Origin: Streptomyces sp. QL37
GTDB lineage: Bacteria > Actinomycetota > Actinomycetes > Streptomycetales > Streptomycetaceae
Assembly: GCF_002941025.1 (NCBI RefSeq)
Contig: NZ_PTJS01000001.1
Location: forward strand, 7,020,605-7,084,604
Direction of reading: 5' to 3'
DNA length: 64,000 nucleotides
The position numbers were made by a program, and so were the translations under genes. The first letter of the stretch is position 1. Every line of letters begins with the position of its first letter. Below the pieces are notes generated by a model that saw nothing but the letters and a program-made list of their open reading frames with translations, searched no databases and had not been told where the DNA came from. Shown one piece after another: positions 25,349 to 34,203 of the stretch.

Positions 25349-27529
25349 ATGTCCCACGAATCCCGTACCGCTCTGCGTGTCTGCCCGCTCTGCGAGGCCA
25401 CCTGCGGACTCACCCTCACGATCGAGGGGACCGAGGTCACCGGTGCCCGCGGTGACCGCGAGGACGTGTTCAGCAAGGGGTTCATCTGCCCCAAGGGCGC
25501 CTCCTTCGGGGGGCTCGACGCCGACCCGGACCGGCTGCGCACCCCGCTCGTCCGCACGGACGGCGTCCTGCGCGAGGCGACCTGGAGCGAGGCCTTCGAC
25601 GTGATCGCCGCGAAGATCCCGGCGCTGATCGGGGAGCACGGCAAGCAGGCCGTAGGAGTCTTCCTCGGCAACCCCAACGTGCACACGATGGCGGGCGGGC
25701 TCTACCCGCCGCTGCTGCTGTCCACGCTCGGCACCCGCAACGTCTTCACCGCCAGCACCCTGGACCAGATGCCCAAGCACGTCTCCAGCGGGCTGCTCTT
25801 CGGTGACGCCAACGCCATTCCCGTACCGGACCTGGACCGCACCGCCCATCTGCTGCTGATCGGCGCCAACCCGCTGGAGTCCAACGGAAGTCTGTGCACG
25901 GCGCCCGACTTCCCGGGCAAGCTCAAGGCGCTCCGCAAGCGCGGCGGCACCCTCACGGTCATCGACCCGCGCCGCACCCGCACCGCGCGCCTCGCCGACC
26001 GGCACGCCGCGATCAGGCCCGGCACCGACGCCCTGCTGCTCGCCGCGCTCACCCAGGTCGTCGTCGACGAGAAGCTTGCTGACTCCGGAGTGCTCGCCGA
26101 TCACCTCGACGGATTCGACGAACTGACCGAAGCCGTCGCGGACTTCACCCCCGAGGCGGTTGCCGATACCTGCGGCCTGGACGCGGACACCATCCGGGAG
26201 ATCGCCCGCGAGCTGGCCGCCGCCCCCTCCGCGGCCGTCTACGGGCGCATCGGCAGCTGCACCGTCGAGCACGGCACCCTGGCCAGCTGGCTCGTCGACG
26301 TACTCAACATCCTCACCGGCAACCTCGACCGTCCCGGCGGTGCCCTCTTCCCGCTCTCCGCCACCGGCCGTGCCCCGCGCCCCGCCGGGCCGGGGAAGGG
26401 CTTCTCCCTCGGCCGCTGGAGCAGCCGCGTCTCCGGACACCCCGAAGCCAAGGGTGAACTGCCCGTCGCCGCACTCGCCGAGGAGATCGAGACGCCGGGG
26501 GAGGGCCGGATCCGGGCGCTGATCGTCATCGCGGGCAACCCGGTGCTCTCCGCGCCCGACGGGGACCGCCTGGACCGGGCGCTCGCCGACGGCCTCGACT
26601 TCATGATCAGCGTCGATCCGTATCTCAACGAGACCGCGCGCCACGCTGACGTCGTGCTGCCACCGCCGCCACCCTCGCAGAGCGCCCACTTCGACTTCGC
26701 GTTCAACTCCCTGGCCGTCCGCAACCAGGTCCGCTACAGCGGTCCCGCCGTGCCCCTGGAGGAGGGGCGGATGGACGAGAGCGAGATCCTCGCCCGGCTC
26801 GTCCTCGCCGTCGGCGGCAACCACGGCGCGCCGCCCGAGGCCGTCGACGACCTGGTCATCACCACCACGATCGCCAAGGCGGGGCTCCCCGAGTCCCTCG
26901 CGGCCGACCTGACCGGCGGCACGGGAGCCGAACGGCGCCTCGACCTGATGCTGCGCCTCGGTCCGTACGAGCTCACGCTGGAGCAGCTCCTCGCGCGGCC
27001 CCACGGGATCGACCTCGGCCCGCTGGAGCCGCGCGTCCCGCAGGTGCTCAGGACCCGCAGCGGCCGCATCGAGCTGTTCCCGGCCCCGATCGCCGCCGAT
27101 CTCCCCCGGCTCCGCGCCTCGCTCGGCGCGCTCCCCGCCGGCCTCGTGCTCGTCGGCCGCCGCCATCTGCGCTCCAACAACAGCTGGATGCACAACGTCG
27201 CCGCACTGCGTGGCGGCTCGAACGTCTGCACCCTTCAGATCCACCCCGACGACGCGGCCCGGATCGGACTCGCCGAGGGTGACACCGCCCGGATCACGGC
27301 CGCGGGCGGCGAGGTCGAGGCGCCCGTGGAGATCACCGACTCGGTACGGGCCGGGGTCGTGAGCCTCCCGCACGGCTGGGGCCACAGCCGGCCGGGAACC
27401 CGCATGTCGGTCGCCGGGGCGGATCCGGGCGTCAACGTGAACCAGCTCCTGGACGGCAGCCTCCTGGACCCGCTGTCCGGCACCGCGGTGCTCAACGCCG
27501 TCCCCGTCTCCGTCACACCAAGTCGTTGA
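25349..27529 (+). CDS. Molybdopterin-dependent oxidoreductase, single-subunit type
   Basis: A 726-residue member of the DMSO-reductase superfamily. The N-terminal [4Fe-4S] site is present (CPLCEATC with Cys12, 15, 19 and FICPKG with Cys47). The molybdopterin guanine dinucleotide-binding core follows (LLLIGANPLESN, TVIDPRRTRTARLAD), and the C-terminal cap domain contains LVGRRHLRSNNSWMHN and SLPHGWGH. No signal peptide is seen, so it is cytoplasmic. No electron-transfer subunit lies beside it. It is similar to formate dehydrogenase/assimilatory nitrate reductase-like proteins, but the substrate cannot be assigned. The ATG follows GGGGAGGG by 3-4 bases. Confidence 0.87.
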   Translation: MSHESRTALRVCPLCEATCGLTLTIEGTEVTGARGDREDVFSKGFICPKGASFGGLDADPDRLRTPLVRTDGVLREATWSEAFDVIAAKIPALIGEHGKQAVGVFLGNPNVHTMAGGLYPPLLLSTLGTRNVFTASTLDQMPKHVSSGLLFGDANAIPVPDLDRTAHLLLIGANPLESNGSLCTAPDFPGKLKALRKRGGTLTVIDPRRTRTARLADRHAAIRPGTDALLLAALTQVVVDEKLADSGVLADHLDGFDELTEAVADFTPEAVADTCGLDADTIREIARELAAAPSAAVYGRIGSCTVEHGTLASWLVDVLNILTGNLDRPGGALFPLSATGRAPRPAGPGKGFSLGRWSSRVSGHPEAKGELPVAALAEEIETPGEGRIRALIVIAGNPVLSAPDGDRLDRALADGLDFMISVDPYLNETARHADVVLPPPPPSQSAHFDFAFNSLAVRNQVRYSGPAVPLEEGRMDESEILARLVLAVGGNHGAPPEAVDDLVITTTIAKAGLPESLAADLTGGTGAERRLDLMLRLGPYELTLEQLLARPHGIDLGPLEPRVPQVLRTRSGRIELFPAPIAADLPRLRASLGALPAGLVLVGRRHLRSNNSWMHNVAALRGGSNVCTLQIHPDDAARIGLAEGDTARITAAGGEVEAPVEITDSVRAGVVSLPHGWGHSRPGTRMSVAGADPGVNVNQLLDGSLLDPLSGTAVLNAVPVSVTPSR

Positions 27530-27555
27530 CCTGGGGTTTTGCTCGTATTGCTCAC

Positions 27556-27576
27556 GCGTCAACATCTTGTTAACGC
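27556..27576. promoter_or_regulatory. Dyad upstream of the citrate transporter gene
   Basis: GCGTCAAC-ATCTT-GTTAACGC is an 8+5+8 inverted repeat with one mismatch, about 75-95 bases before the CitMHS start. It is a candidate operator. Confidence 0.4.
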
Positions 27577-27650
27577 TGCTTCAGGGCCCCTAACGTCATC
27601 CGGACCGCCAGCACCGGTGAGAGTTCAAAGGTGAACGTTAGGTATCCCAT

Positions 27651-29051
27651 ATGTTGACAATCCTCGGCTTCGCCATGATCGCGACCTTCCTGGTCCTGAT
27701 CATGATGAAGAAGATGTCGCCGATCGCGGCGCTGGTCCTGATCCCCGCCCTGTTCTGCGTGGCCGTCGGACAGGGCGCGAAGCTCGGTGACTACGTCATC
27801 GAAGGGGTCGGCACCCTCGCGCCGACCGCGGCGATGCTGATGTTCGCCATCGTCTACTTCGGCGTCATGATCGACGTCGGCCTCTTCGACCCGATCGTCC
27901 GGGGCATCCTGCGCTTCTGCAAGGCCGACCCGATGCGGATCGTCATCGGGACGGCCCTGCTCGCCGCGGTCGTCTCGCTGGACGGCGACGGTTCCACCAC
28001 CTTCATGATCACGGTCTCGGCGATGTACCCGCTCTACAAGCGGCTGAAGATGAGCCTCGTCGTGATGACCGGTGTCGCCGCCACCGCGAACGGGGTCATG
28101 AACACCCTGCCCTGGGGCGGCCCCACCGCCCGCGCGGCCACCGCGCTCAAGGTGGACGCGGCCGACATCTTCGTCCCGATGATCCCGGCTCTCGCCGTCG
28201 GTCTGCTCGCCGTCGTACTCCTCGCCTGTGTCCTGGGCCGCCGCGAGCGCAAGCGGCTCGGCATGCTCACCCTCGACGAGGCGCTCGTGACCGAGCCCGA
28301 GACCGTCCTCGTCGGCGCGGGCGGCGGCGACCGTCTCACGAAGGCCCCGAAGAGCACCGGCGGTCCGGGTGCGGCGGACGGCATCGAAGGGACGGAGGAG
28401 GACGAGGAGTTCAAGGGGCTCGACCCCGACCGGGCCACGCTCCGCCCGAAGCTCTACTGGTTCAACGCCGGTCTCACCGTCGCCCTGCTGGCCGCGATGA
28501 TCCTGGAACTCATGCCGATCCCGGTGCTCTTCCTGCTCGGCGCGGCCCTCGCCCTCACCGTCAACTTCCCCCACATGCCCGACCAGCGGGCACGGATCGC
28601 CGCCCACGCCGACAACGTCCTCAACGTCTCCGGCATGGTCTTCGCCGCGGCGGTCTTCACCGGTGTGCTGACCGGCACCGGTATGGTCGAACACATGGCG
28701 GACTGGCTCGTCGGGGCGATCCCCGACGGCATGGGCCCGCACATGGCCATCGTCACCGGTGTCCTGAGCCTTCCCCTCACGTACTTCATGTCCAACGACG
28801 GCTTCTACTTCGGAGTCCTGCCCGTGCTCGCCGAGGCCGGCGCCGCCCATGGCGTCTCCCCCCTGGAGGTCGCCCGCGCCTCCATCGTGGGTCAGCCGCT
28901 GCACATGTCGTCCCCGCTCGTGCCGGCCGTCTACGTCCTGGTCGGCATGGCCAAGGTCGAGTTCGGCGACCACACCCGCTTCACCGTCAAGTGGGCCGTG
29001 CTCACCTCACTGGTGGTCCTCGGCGCCGGAATCCTCTTCGGAATCATCTGA
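27651..29051 (+). CDS. CitMHS-family citrate-metal symporter
   Basis: A 466-residue membrane protein with about 11-12 helices that takes up citrate complexed with a divalent metal, driven by protons. Family features include FAIVYFGVMIDVGLFDP, SLDGDGSTTFMITVSAMYPLY, ATANGVMNTLPWGGPTARAA, and the late block LTYFMSNDGFYFGVLPVLAEA. A charged cytoplasmic loop (GTEEDEEFKGLDPDRATLRP) splits the two halves. The ribosome site is weak (TTAGG), and an inverted repeat (27589-27598 with 27632-27642) could hide it. The MFS gene starts inside its stop codon. Confidence 0.92.
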   Translation: MLTILGFAMIATFLVLIMMKKMSPIAALVLIPALFCVAVGQGAKLGDYVIEGVGTLAPTAAMLMFAIVYFGVMIDVGLFDPIVRGILRFCKADPMRIVIGTALLAAVVSLDGDGSTTFMITVSAMYPLYKRLKMSLVVMTGVAATANGVMNTLPWGGPTARAATALKVDAADIFVPMIPALAVGLLAVVLLACVLGRRERKRLGMLTLDEALVTEPETVLVGAGGGDRLTKAPKSTGGPGAADGIEGTEEDEEFKGLDPDRATLRPKLYWFNAGLTVALLAAMILELMPIPVLFLLGAALALTVNFPHMPDQRARIAAHADNVLNVSGMVFAAAVFTGVLTGTGMVEHMADWLVGAIPDGMGPHMAIVTGVLSLPLTYFMSNDGFYFGVLPVLAEAGAAHGVSPLEVARASIVGQPLHMSSPLVPAVYVLVGMAKVEFGDHTRFTVKWAVLTSLVVLGAGILFGII

Positions 29052-30322
29052 TGCCTCCGGAACCGCGGCCCGGCAGGGGCTGGCTGCTGCGCCTCGTCAT
29101 CGCCTTCGCCTTCGCGCAGGGGGCGGTGTCGATGGCGCGGCCCGCCGTCTCCTACCGGGCCCTCTCGCTGGGTGCCGACGAGCGCGCGATCGGCGTGATC
29201 GCCGGTGTGTACGCGCTCCTGCCGCTCTTCGCCGCCGTACCGCTCGGCCGGCGGACCGACCACGGGCGCTGCGCCCCGCTGCTGCCCGTCGGGGTCCTCC
29301 TGATCGGCGGCGGCTGCGCGCTCAGCGGCACCGCGGGCTCGCTCCCCGCGCTCGCCGCCTGGAGCGGGCTCATGGGCCTCGGCCACCTCTGCTTCGTGAT
29401 CGGCGCACAGTCGCTCGTCGCCCGGCAGTCCGCCCCCGCCGAACAGGACCGCAATTTCGGCCACTTCACCATCGGCGCCTCCCTCGGCCAGCTCGTCGGG
29501 CCGATCGCCGCGGGCTACCTCATCTCCGAGCGGGACGGCGTGATGGCCCGTACGAGCGCACTCGCCCTGCTCGTCTCGGCGGTGGTCGCCGCGGTCTCCT
29601 TCACGTCCCTCTGGCGCATCGAGCACCGCAGGTCCGCCGGGCCGCCCCGGGAGGCTGCCCGGAAGGTGCCGGTGGGCAGCATCCTGCGCACCAAGGGGGT
29701 CCCGGCCGGCATCTTCATCAGCCTCGCCGTGCTCTGCGCCACCGACATCCTCACGGCCTACCTGCCGGTGGTCGGCGAGCACCGGGGCATCGCGCCCGCC
29801 ACCGTCGGGCTGCTGCTCAGCCTCAGGGCCGCCGCGACCATCGCCTGCCGGCTCGTCATGACACCGATGCTGCGCACGGTCGGCAGGGCGGCGCTGCTCT
29901 CCACGACCTGCCTGCTCGGCGGCCTTCTCTGTGCCGCCGTCGCCCTGCCCGTCCCGGTGTGGGGCCTCGCCGTGATGCTCGCGGTGCTGGGCTTCTGCCT
30001 GGGCGTCGGCCAGCCCCTCTCGATGACCACCGTCGTCCAGGCGGCCCCCGCCGCCGCCCGCTCCACCGCGCTCGCCCTCAGGCTGACCGGCAACCGGCTC
30101 GGCCAGGTCGCGGCCCCCGCCTCGGCCGGGCTGATCGCCGGGGTCGCGGGCACCGCCGCACCGTTCGTGATGCTGGGCGCCCTGCTCGTCGGGGCGGCGG
30201 GGCTCGGGCTGCGGAGCGGCGCGGGAGCGGGGGCGGCGGGCGCGGATCCCGACCCCGGCCCGGCCCCCGACGTCCCGGCTCCCCGTGCCGGGCGCCCTCG
30301 CGCCGAGCGGGATCCGGCCTGA
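29051..30322 (+). CDS. Major facilitator superfamily transporter
   Basis: A 423-residue MFS protein with about 12 helices. Loop 2-3 contains VPLGRRTDHGRCAPL, close to the G-x3-D-R-x-G-R motif of the family, and the central cytoplasmic loop (RIEHRRSAGPPREAARKVP) divides the two six-helix halves. The ATG overlaps the citrate transporter stop (TGATG), so the two are coupled. It may export or import a related compound; the substrate is unknown. The C-terminal 35 residues are low-complexity Gly/Ala/Pro. Confidence 0.85.
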   Translation: MPPEPRPGRGWLLRLVIAFAFAQGAVSMARPAVSYRALSLGADERAIGVIAGVYALLPLFAAVPLGRRTDHGRCAPLLPVGVLLIGGGCALSGTAGSLPALAAWSGLMGLGHLCFVIGAQSLVARQSAPAEQDRNFGHFTIGASLGQLVGPIAAGYLISERDGVMARTSALALLVSAVVAAVSFTSLWRIEHRRSAGPPREAARKVPVGSILRTKGVPAGIFISLAVLCATDILTAYLPVVGEHRGIAPATVGLLLSLRAAATIACRLVMTPMLRTVGRAALLSTTCLLGGLLCAAVALPVPVWGLAVMLAVLGFCLGVGQPLSMTTVVQAAPAAARSTALALRLTGNRLGQVAAPASAGLIAGVAGTAAPFVMLGALLVGAAGLGLRSGAGAGAAGADPDPGPAPDVPAPRAGRPRAERDPA

Positions 30323-30348
30323 CACGAGCCCCTCCTCGAAGCGGGGCG

Positions 30349-30379
30349 CGCCGGGCCCGGGACATTCCCGGGCCCGGCG
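30349..30379. terminator. Strong hairpin terminator after the MFS gene
   Basis: A 14-bp perfect stem (CGCCGGGCCCGGGA and its complement) with a 3-base loop lies 27 bases past the MFS stop. It separates the citrate transporter operon from the dehydrogenase operon. Confidence 0.75.
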
Positions 30380-30438
30380 TGCGAGTGTGGCCGTCGGCGG
30401 CGCGTGACCTGTGTCTCCAGCGGTTCCCTGGCGCCAAA

Positions 30439-30457
30439 AAACTAACAGCGCTAGTTT
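30439..30457. promoter_or_regulatory. TetR-type operator before the aldehyde dehydrogenase gene
   Basis: AAACTAACAGCGCTAGTTT is an inverted repeat (AAACTA-7-TAGTTT). It matches the site at 36642-36660 at 15 of 19 positions, which lies beside the TetR gene at 35939. It is about 75-92 bases before the aldehyde dehydrogenase start, in a good place to overlap the promoter. Confidence 0.65.
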
Positions 30458-30530
30458 GGGGCCGGGACGGCATCCGTCCGTACGACGCACGGCTTCGGCG
30501 GCAGGCACAGCGAGCCCGGGAGGAACAGCC

Positions 30531-31925
30531 ATGAAGGCGCATGACGGGATGTACATCGGCGGGGAGTGGCGGCCCGCCTCGGGCCAGGACACGATCGCGG
30601 TCGTGAACCCGGCGGACGAGCAGGTCATCGGACACGTCCCGGCGGGCACCGCCGAGGACGTCGACGCCGCGGTACGCGCCGCGCGCGCCGCGTTCCCCGG
30701 CTGGGCGGCCACCCCGCCCCCCGAGCGCGCAGCGAGGATCGGCGCGCTGCGCGACGTGCTCGCCGCCCGCAAGGACGAGATCGCGGAGACCGTCACCGCC
30801 GAGCTCGGCTCGCCGCTGCCGATGTCCCAGGCGGTGCACGCGGGCGTACCGGTGCTGGTCGCCGGTTCGTACGCCGAACTCGCCGCCTCGTACTCCTTCG
30901 AGGAGAAGCTCGGCAACTCCACCGTCCTGCTGGAGCCCGTCGGCGTCGTCGGCGCGATCACGCCCTGGAACTACCCGCTCCACCAGATCGTCGCCAAGGT
31001 AGCCCCGGCGCTCGCCGCGGGCTGCACCGTCGTCCTGAAGCCCGCGGAGGACACCCCGCTCACCGCGCAGCTCTTCGCCGAGGCCGTCCAGGAGGCGGGC
31101 CTGCCGGCCGGCGTCTTCAACCTGGTCACCGGCATCGGGGCGGTCGCCGGACAGGCCCTCGCCGAGCACGAGGACGTCGACCTGGTCTCGTTCACCGGAT
31201 CCACGGCCGTCGGCAAGCAGATCGGGGCCACCGCGGGAGCCGCCGTCAAGCGCGTCGCGCTGGAGCTCGGCGGCAAGTCCGCCAACGTGATCCTGCCCGG
31301 CGCCGACCTCGCCAAGGCGGTCAACGTCGGCGTGGCCAACGTGATGGCCAACACCGGCCAGACGTGCAGCGCCTGGACCCGGATGCTCGTCGACTCCGAG
31401 CGGTACGAGGAGGCCGTGAGCCTGGCCGCCACGGCCGTCGCCAAGTACGTACCCGGCGAGCGGGTCGGTCCCGTCGTCAACGCCAAGCAGCAGGCCCGGG
31501 TGCGGGGTTACATCGAGAAGGGCATCGAGGAGGGCGCCCGCCTCGTCGCGGGAGGCCCCGAGGCGCCCAAGGACCAGGGCTACTACGTCAGCCCCACGGT
31601 GTTCGCCGACGTCACACCCGGCATGACCATCGCGCAGGAGGAGATCTTCGGCCCCGTCCTCTCGATCCTGCGGTACGAGGACGTGGACGACGCCCTGCGG
31701 ATCGCCAACGACACCGTGTACGGCCTGGCCGGAGCGGTCTGGGGCGCGGACGACGAGGAGGCCGTGGCCTTCGCCCGCCGCATGGACACCGGGCAGGTCG
31801 ACATCAACGGCGGACGCTTCAACCCGCTCGCTCCCTTCGGCGGTTACAAGCAGTCGGGCGTGGGACGCGAGCTCGGCCCGCACGGCCTCTCCGAGTACCT
31901 CCAGACCAAGTCCCTCCAGTTCTGA
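30531..31925 (+). CDS. NAD(P)-dependent aldehyde dehydrogenase
   Basis: A 464-residue enzyme oxidising an aldehyde to its acid. ALDH motifs are complete: [33 protein letters not shown], the catalytic Glu in [12 protein letters not shown] (VALELGGKS), the catalytic Cys in [12 protein letters not shown], and [11 protein letters not shown] near the end. The ATG has GGGAGGA 6 bases upstream. The alcohol dehydrogenase gene follows 31 bases later in the same operon. The paired ADH/ALDH suggests alcohol to acid conversion, here under a TetR-type operator. Confidence 0.93.
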   Translation: MKAHDGMYIGGEWRPASGQDTIAVVNPADEQVIGHVPAGTAEDVDAAVRAARAAFPGWAATPPPERAARIGALRDVLAARKDEIAETVTAELGSPLPMSQAVHAGVPVLVAGSYAELAASYSFEEKLGNSTVLLEPVGVVGAITPWNYPLHQIVAKVAPALAAGCTVVLKPAEDTPLTAQLFAEAVQEAGLPAGVFNLVTGIGAVAGQALAEHEDVDLVSFTGSTAVGKQIGATAGAAVKRVALELGGKSANVILPGADLAKAVNVGVANVMANTGQTCSAWTRMLVDSERYEEAVSLAATAVAKYVPGERVGPVVNAKQQARVRGYIEKGIEEGARLVAGGPEAPKDQGYYVSPTVFADVTPGMTIAQEEIFGPVLSILRYEDVDDALRIANDTVYGLAGAVWGADDEEAVAFARRMDTGQVDINGGRFNPLAPFGGYKQSGVGRELGPHGLSEYLQTKSLQF

Positions 31926-31956
31926 TCCCCACGCCGATCCACCGAGGAGTCTGTTC

Positions 31957-33036
31957 GTGGTCCGCGCCGCTGTACTGCCCGCCGTCGGAGCTCCGCTGGA
32001 GATCACCGACATCGAACTCCCGGAGCCCGGCCCCGGCCAGGTGAGCCTCTCCCTCGCCGCCGCCGGTGTCTGCCACTCCGACCTGTCCCTGTCCAACGGC
32101 ACCATGCGACTGCCCGTCCCCGCCGTGCTCGGCCACGAGGGCGCCGGAACGGTGCTCGCCGTCGGCGAGGGAGTCACCCACGTCGCCGCGGGTGACCCGG
32201 TGGTCCTCAACTGGGCGCCGTCCTGCGGAGCTTGCTTCCACTGCGGGATCGGCGAGGTCTGGCTCTGCGCCGACGCGCTGAAGGGCGCGGCCAACATCCA
32301 CGCCCGGACGGCCGACGGCACCGAGCTCCACCCCGGCCTGAACGTCGCGGCCTTCGCCCAGGAGACCGTCGTCGCCGCCAACTGCGTGCTGCCCGCCCCG
32401 GACGGCATCCCGCTCGACGACGCGGCCCTGCTCGGCTGCGCGGTCCTCACCGGCTACGGGGCGGTCCACCACTCCGCCCGGGTGCGCGAGGGCGAGAGCG
32501 TCGTCGTCTTCGGGATCGGCGGGGTAGGCCTCGCGGTCCTCCAGGCCGCCCGTATCGCCGGAGCGTCGAAGATCATCGCCGTGGACGTGTCACCGGAGAA
32601 GGAGGAACTCGCCCGCCGGGCCGGTGCCACCGACTACGTCGTCGCCTCCGACACCACGCCGCGCGCCATCCGCAAGCTGACCGGCGGCCAGGGCGCGGAC
32701 GTCGCCGTGGAGTGCGTGGGCCGGCCCGCCACGATCCGCGGAGCCTGGGAGTCGACCCGGCGCGGCGGCCGCACCACGGTCGTCGGCATCGGCGGCAAGG
32801 ACCAGCAGGTGACCTTCAACGCCCTGGAGATCTTCCACTGGGGCCGCTCCCTCACCGGCTGCGTCTACGGGAACAGCGACCCGGCGCGCGACCTGCCGGT
32901 CCTCGCCGAACACATCCGCGCCGGACGGTTCGACCTCTCCATGCTGGTGACGGAGCGGATCTCGCTGGACGGCATCCCGGCGGCCTTCGACAACATGATC
33001 GCCGGCAAGGGCGGCCGGGCACTGGTCGTCTTCTAG
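31957..33036 (+). CDS. Zinc-dependent alcohol dehydrogenase (medium-chain)
   Basis: A 359-residue MDR enzyme. Catalytic zinc ligands lie in GVCHSDLSL and GHEGAGTV (Cys, His). A structural-zinc-like Cys cluster reads CGACFHCGIGEVWLC, and the Rossmann segment is VFGIGGVGLAVLQAA. Group features (LNWAPSCGACFHC; ALEIFHWGRSLTG) resemble the class III/AdhX type. GTG start with GAGGAG 7 bases upstream. It is the second gene of the ALDH-ADH operon and is followed by a strong terminator. Confidence 0.92.
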   Translation: MVRAAVLPAVGAPLEITDIELPEPGPGQVSLSLAAAGVCHSDLSLSNGTMRLPVPAVLGHEGAGTVLAVGEGVTHVAAGDPVVLNWAPSCGACFHCGIGEVWLCADALKGAANIHARTADGTELHPGLNVAAFAQETVVAANCVLPAPDGIPLDDAALLGCAVLTGYGAVHHSARVREGESVVVFGIGGVGLAVLQAARIAGASKIIAVDVSPEKEELARRAGATDYVVASDTTPRAIRKLTGGQGADVAVECVGRPATIRGAWESTRRGGRTTVVGIGGKDQQVTFNALEIFHWGRSLTGCVYGNSDPARDLPVLAEHIRAGRFDLSMLVTERISLDGIPAAFDNMIAGKGGRALVVF

Positions 33037-33050
33037 GACCGACCGCCCGG

Positions 33051-33081
33051 GTGCGGGGCCGTGGAACACACGGCCCCGCAC
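33051..33081. terminator. Bidirectional hairpin terminator
   Basis: GTGCGGGGCCGTG (33051-33063) and its perfect complement (33069-33081) lie between the convergent alcohol dehydrogenase and nitroreductase genes. Confidence 0.8.
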
Positions 33082-33100
33082 CTCCTTCGTTGCCGGGTGA

Positions 33101-34090
33101 TCAGCCCTCCGCCCGGCGGAGCGCCTCGCCGAGCGGCCTGCGGGGTGTGGGGGGCGGCTGCGTCAGGGGATAGCCGACGCGCAGCACCATCTGCGGGTGC
33201 CCGTAGTGCGCCGCGCTCGCCGACACGTCGTCGCGCAGGCCGGCGTCCTCCAGCGGCTGGTTGGCGAACGAGGCGGCGACCGCGTGTTCCGCGGCCGTGA
33301 GCAGCAGCCTCTGCAAGGCCTGCCCGGCCGCCACCCAGGAGGCGGGGTCGTCGCCCGGGGTCTCCAGGACGGCCAGGTCCGGGTGCGGTTCGAAGTCCGC
33401 GTGCGTACGCCCGGGCAGACCGGTTCCCTCGGCCATGTCCCGTACGGGCGGGTAGTCGTGGCCGCCGCGGCGCGGCACCGGTCCGAGACTGCCGACCGGA
33501 ATGACGGAGGGAGCGCTGCCGGGCGCGAGCCGGGCGGCCCTGTCCTCCCGGACGGCCGCCTCCTCGTCGCACGTAGCCCGCCGGATCAGGGACAGCACAC
33601 GCTGGTACTCCGGCTCCCGGTCCAGCAGCCGCAGGCTCGCCCCCTCCTGGCGCGCGGCGTCGTGCAGGAGCGCCACCACGTCCGTGGGAAGGGGCTCCGG
33701 GGCGAACGGGTAGCGGTTGGTGCGCCGCAGGTGCACCCAGCCGCACAGCCGGCCCAGCACCTGGTCGGGAACCTCGTCGGTCACCGCGATCCGCGCCACG
33801 AGCAGCGGGTCGCCCGGGTCGGGCAGGACCGAAACCCGTGCTCCGTGACCCAGGCGGGCGAGCGCGGCCCGGGCGTTGAGGACCGCTGCCCCGCACGAGA
33901 GACGGACGTCGCGCTCCGCCGAAGCCGTCGGCAGCGACGCCCGGCCCGGATCCGCGTACACGTCGAGTCCTCCCGGACCGACGGCGAGCGACCAGGGCTG
34001 GGTGTTGAACACGGAAGGAGCGGCGGCAGCGGCCGCCGCGACGGCGGCCTGCCCGGGGAGGTCGAGTGCGGAGCGGAGCAAGGACTGCAT
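33101..34090 (-). CDS. Acg-type nitroreductase-fold protein
   Basis: A 329-residue protein of the Acg/Rv2032 group: two fused nitroreductase half-domains with little or no catalytic activity in known members. Support: APSVFNTQPWSLAV near the N-terminus, AAVLNARAALARLGH, the RRTNRYPFAPEPLP segment, and the C-terminal RVGYPLTQPPPTPRRPL typical of the family. The active half usually lacks a lid, and Mycobacterium Acg is thought to sequester FMN during dormancy. The start at 34090 gives MQSLLRSALD. Two DevR-box-like dyads lie upstream. Confidence 0.82.
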   Translation of the reverse strand: MQSLLRSALDLPGQAAVAAAAAAAPSVFNTQPWSLAVGPGGLDVYADPGRASLPTASAERDVRLSCGAAVLNARAALARLGHGARVSVLPDPGDPLLVARIAVTDEVPDQVLGRLCGWVHLRRTNRYPFAPEPLPTDVVALLHDAARQEGASLRLLDREPEYQRVLSLIRRATCDEEAAVREDRAARLAPGSAPSVIPVGSLGPVPRRGGHDYPPVRDMAEGTGLPGRTHADFEPHPDLAVLETPGDDPASWVAAGQALQRLLLTAAEHAVAASFANQPLEDAGLRDDVSASAAHYGHPQMVLRVGYPLTQPPPTPRRPLGEALRRAEG

Positions 34091-34162
34091 GAGGCATGCC
34101 TCCTGCGGTGGTGGCCGGTCATCTGGGTCTCTTCAAGTGTCCGGCCGCACCCCCGGTGGGTG

Positions 34163-34203
34163 TTAGGGACCTGAGCTCCCCCCACGCAGGACTTTTGGCC
34201 CTA
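34163..34203. promoter_or_regulatory. Two DevR/DosR-box-like dyads upstream of the Acg-type gene
   Basis: GGGACCTGAGCTCCC (34166-34180) and GGACTTTTGGCCC (34189-34201) resemble the mycobacterial DosR consensus (GGGAC-TWWA-GTCCC). They are 76-115 bases before the Acg-type start. The second overlaps the stop of the neighbouring exporter gene. Confidence 0.4.

Noticed and set aside
24536..27565. A 1009-codon open frame on the minus strand opposite the TetR and molybdopterin oxidoreductase genes
   Set aside because: Shadow of real coding sequence; amino-acid composition is atypical and no domain is recognisable.
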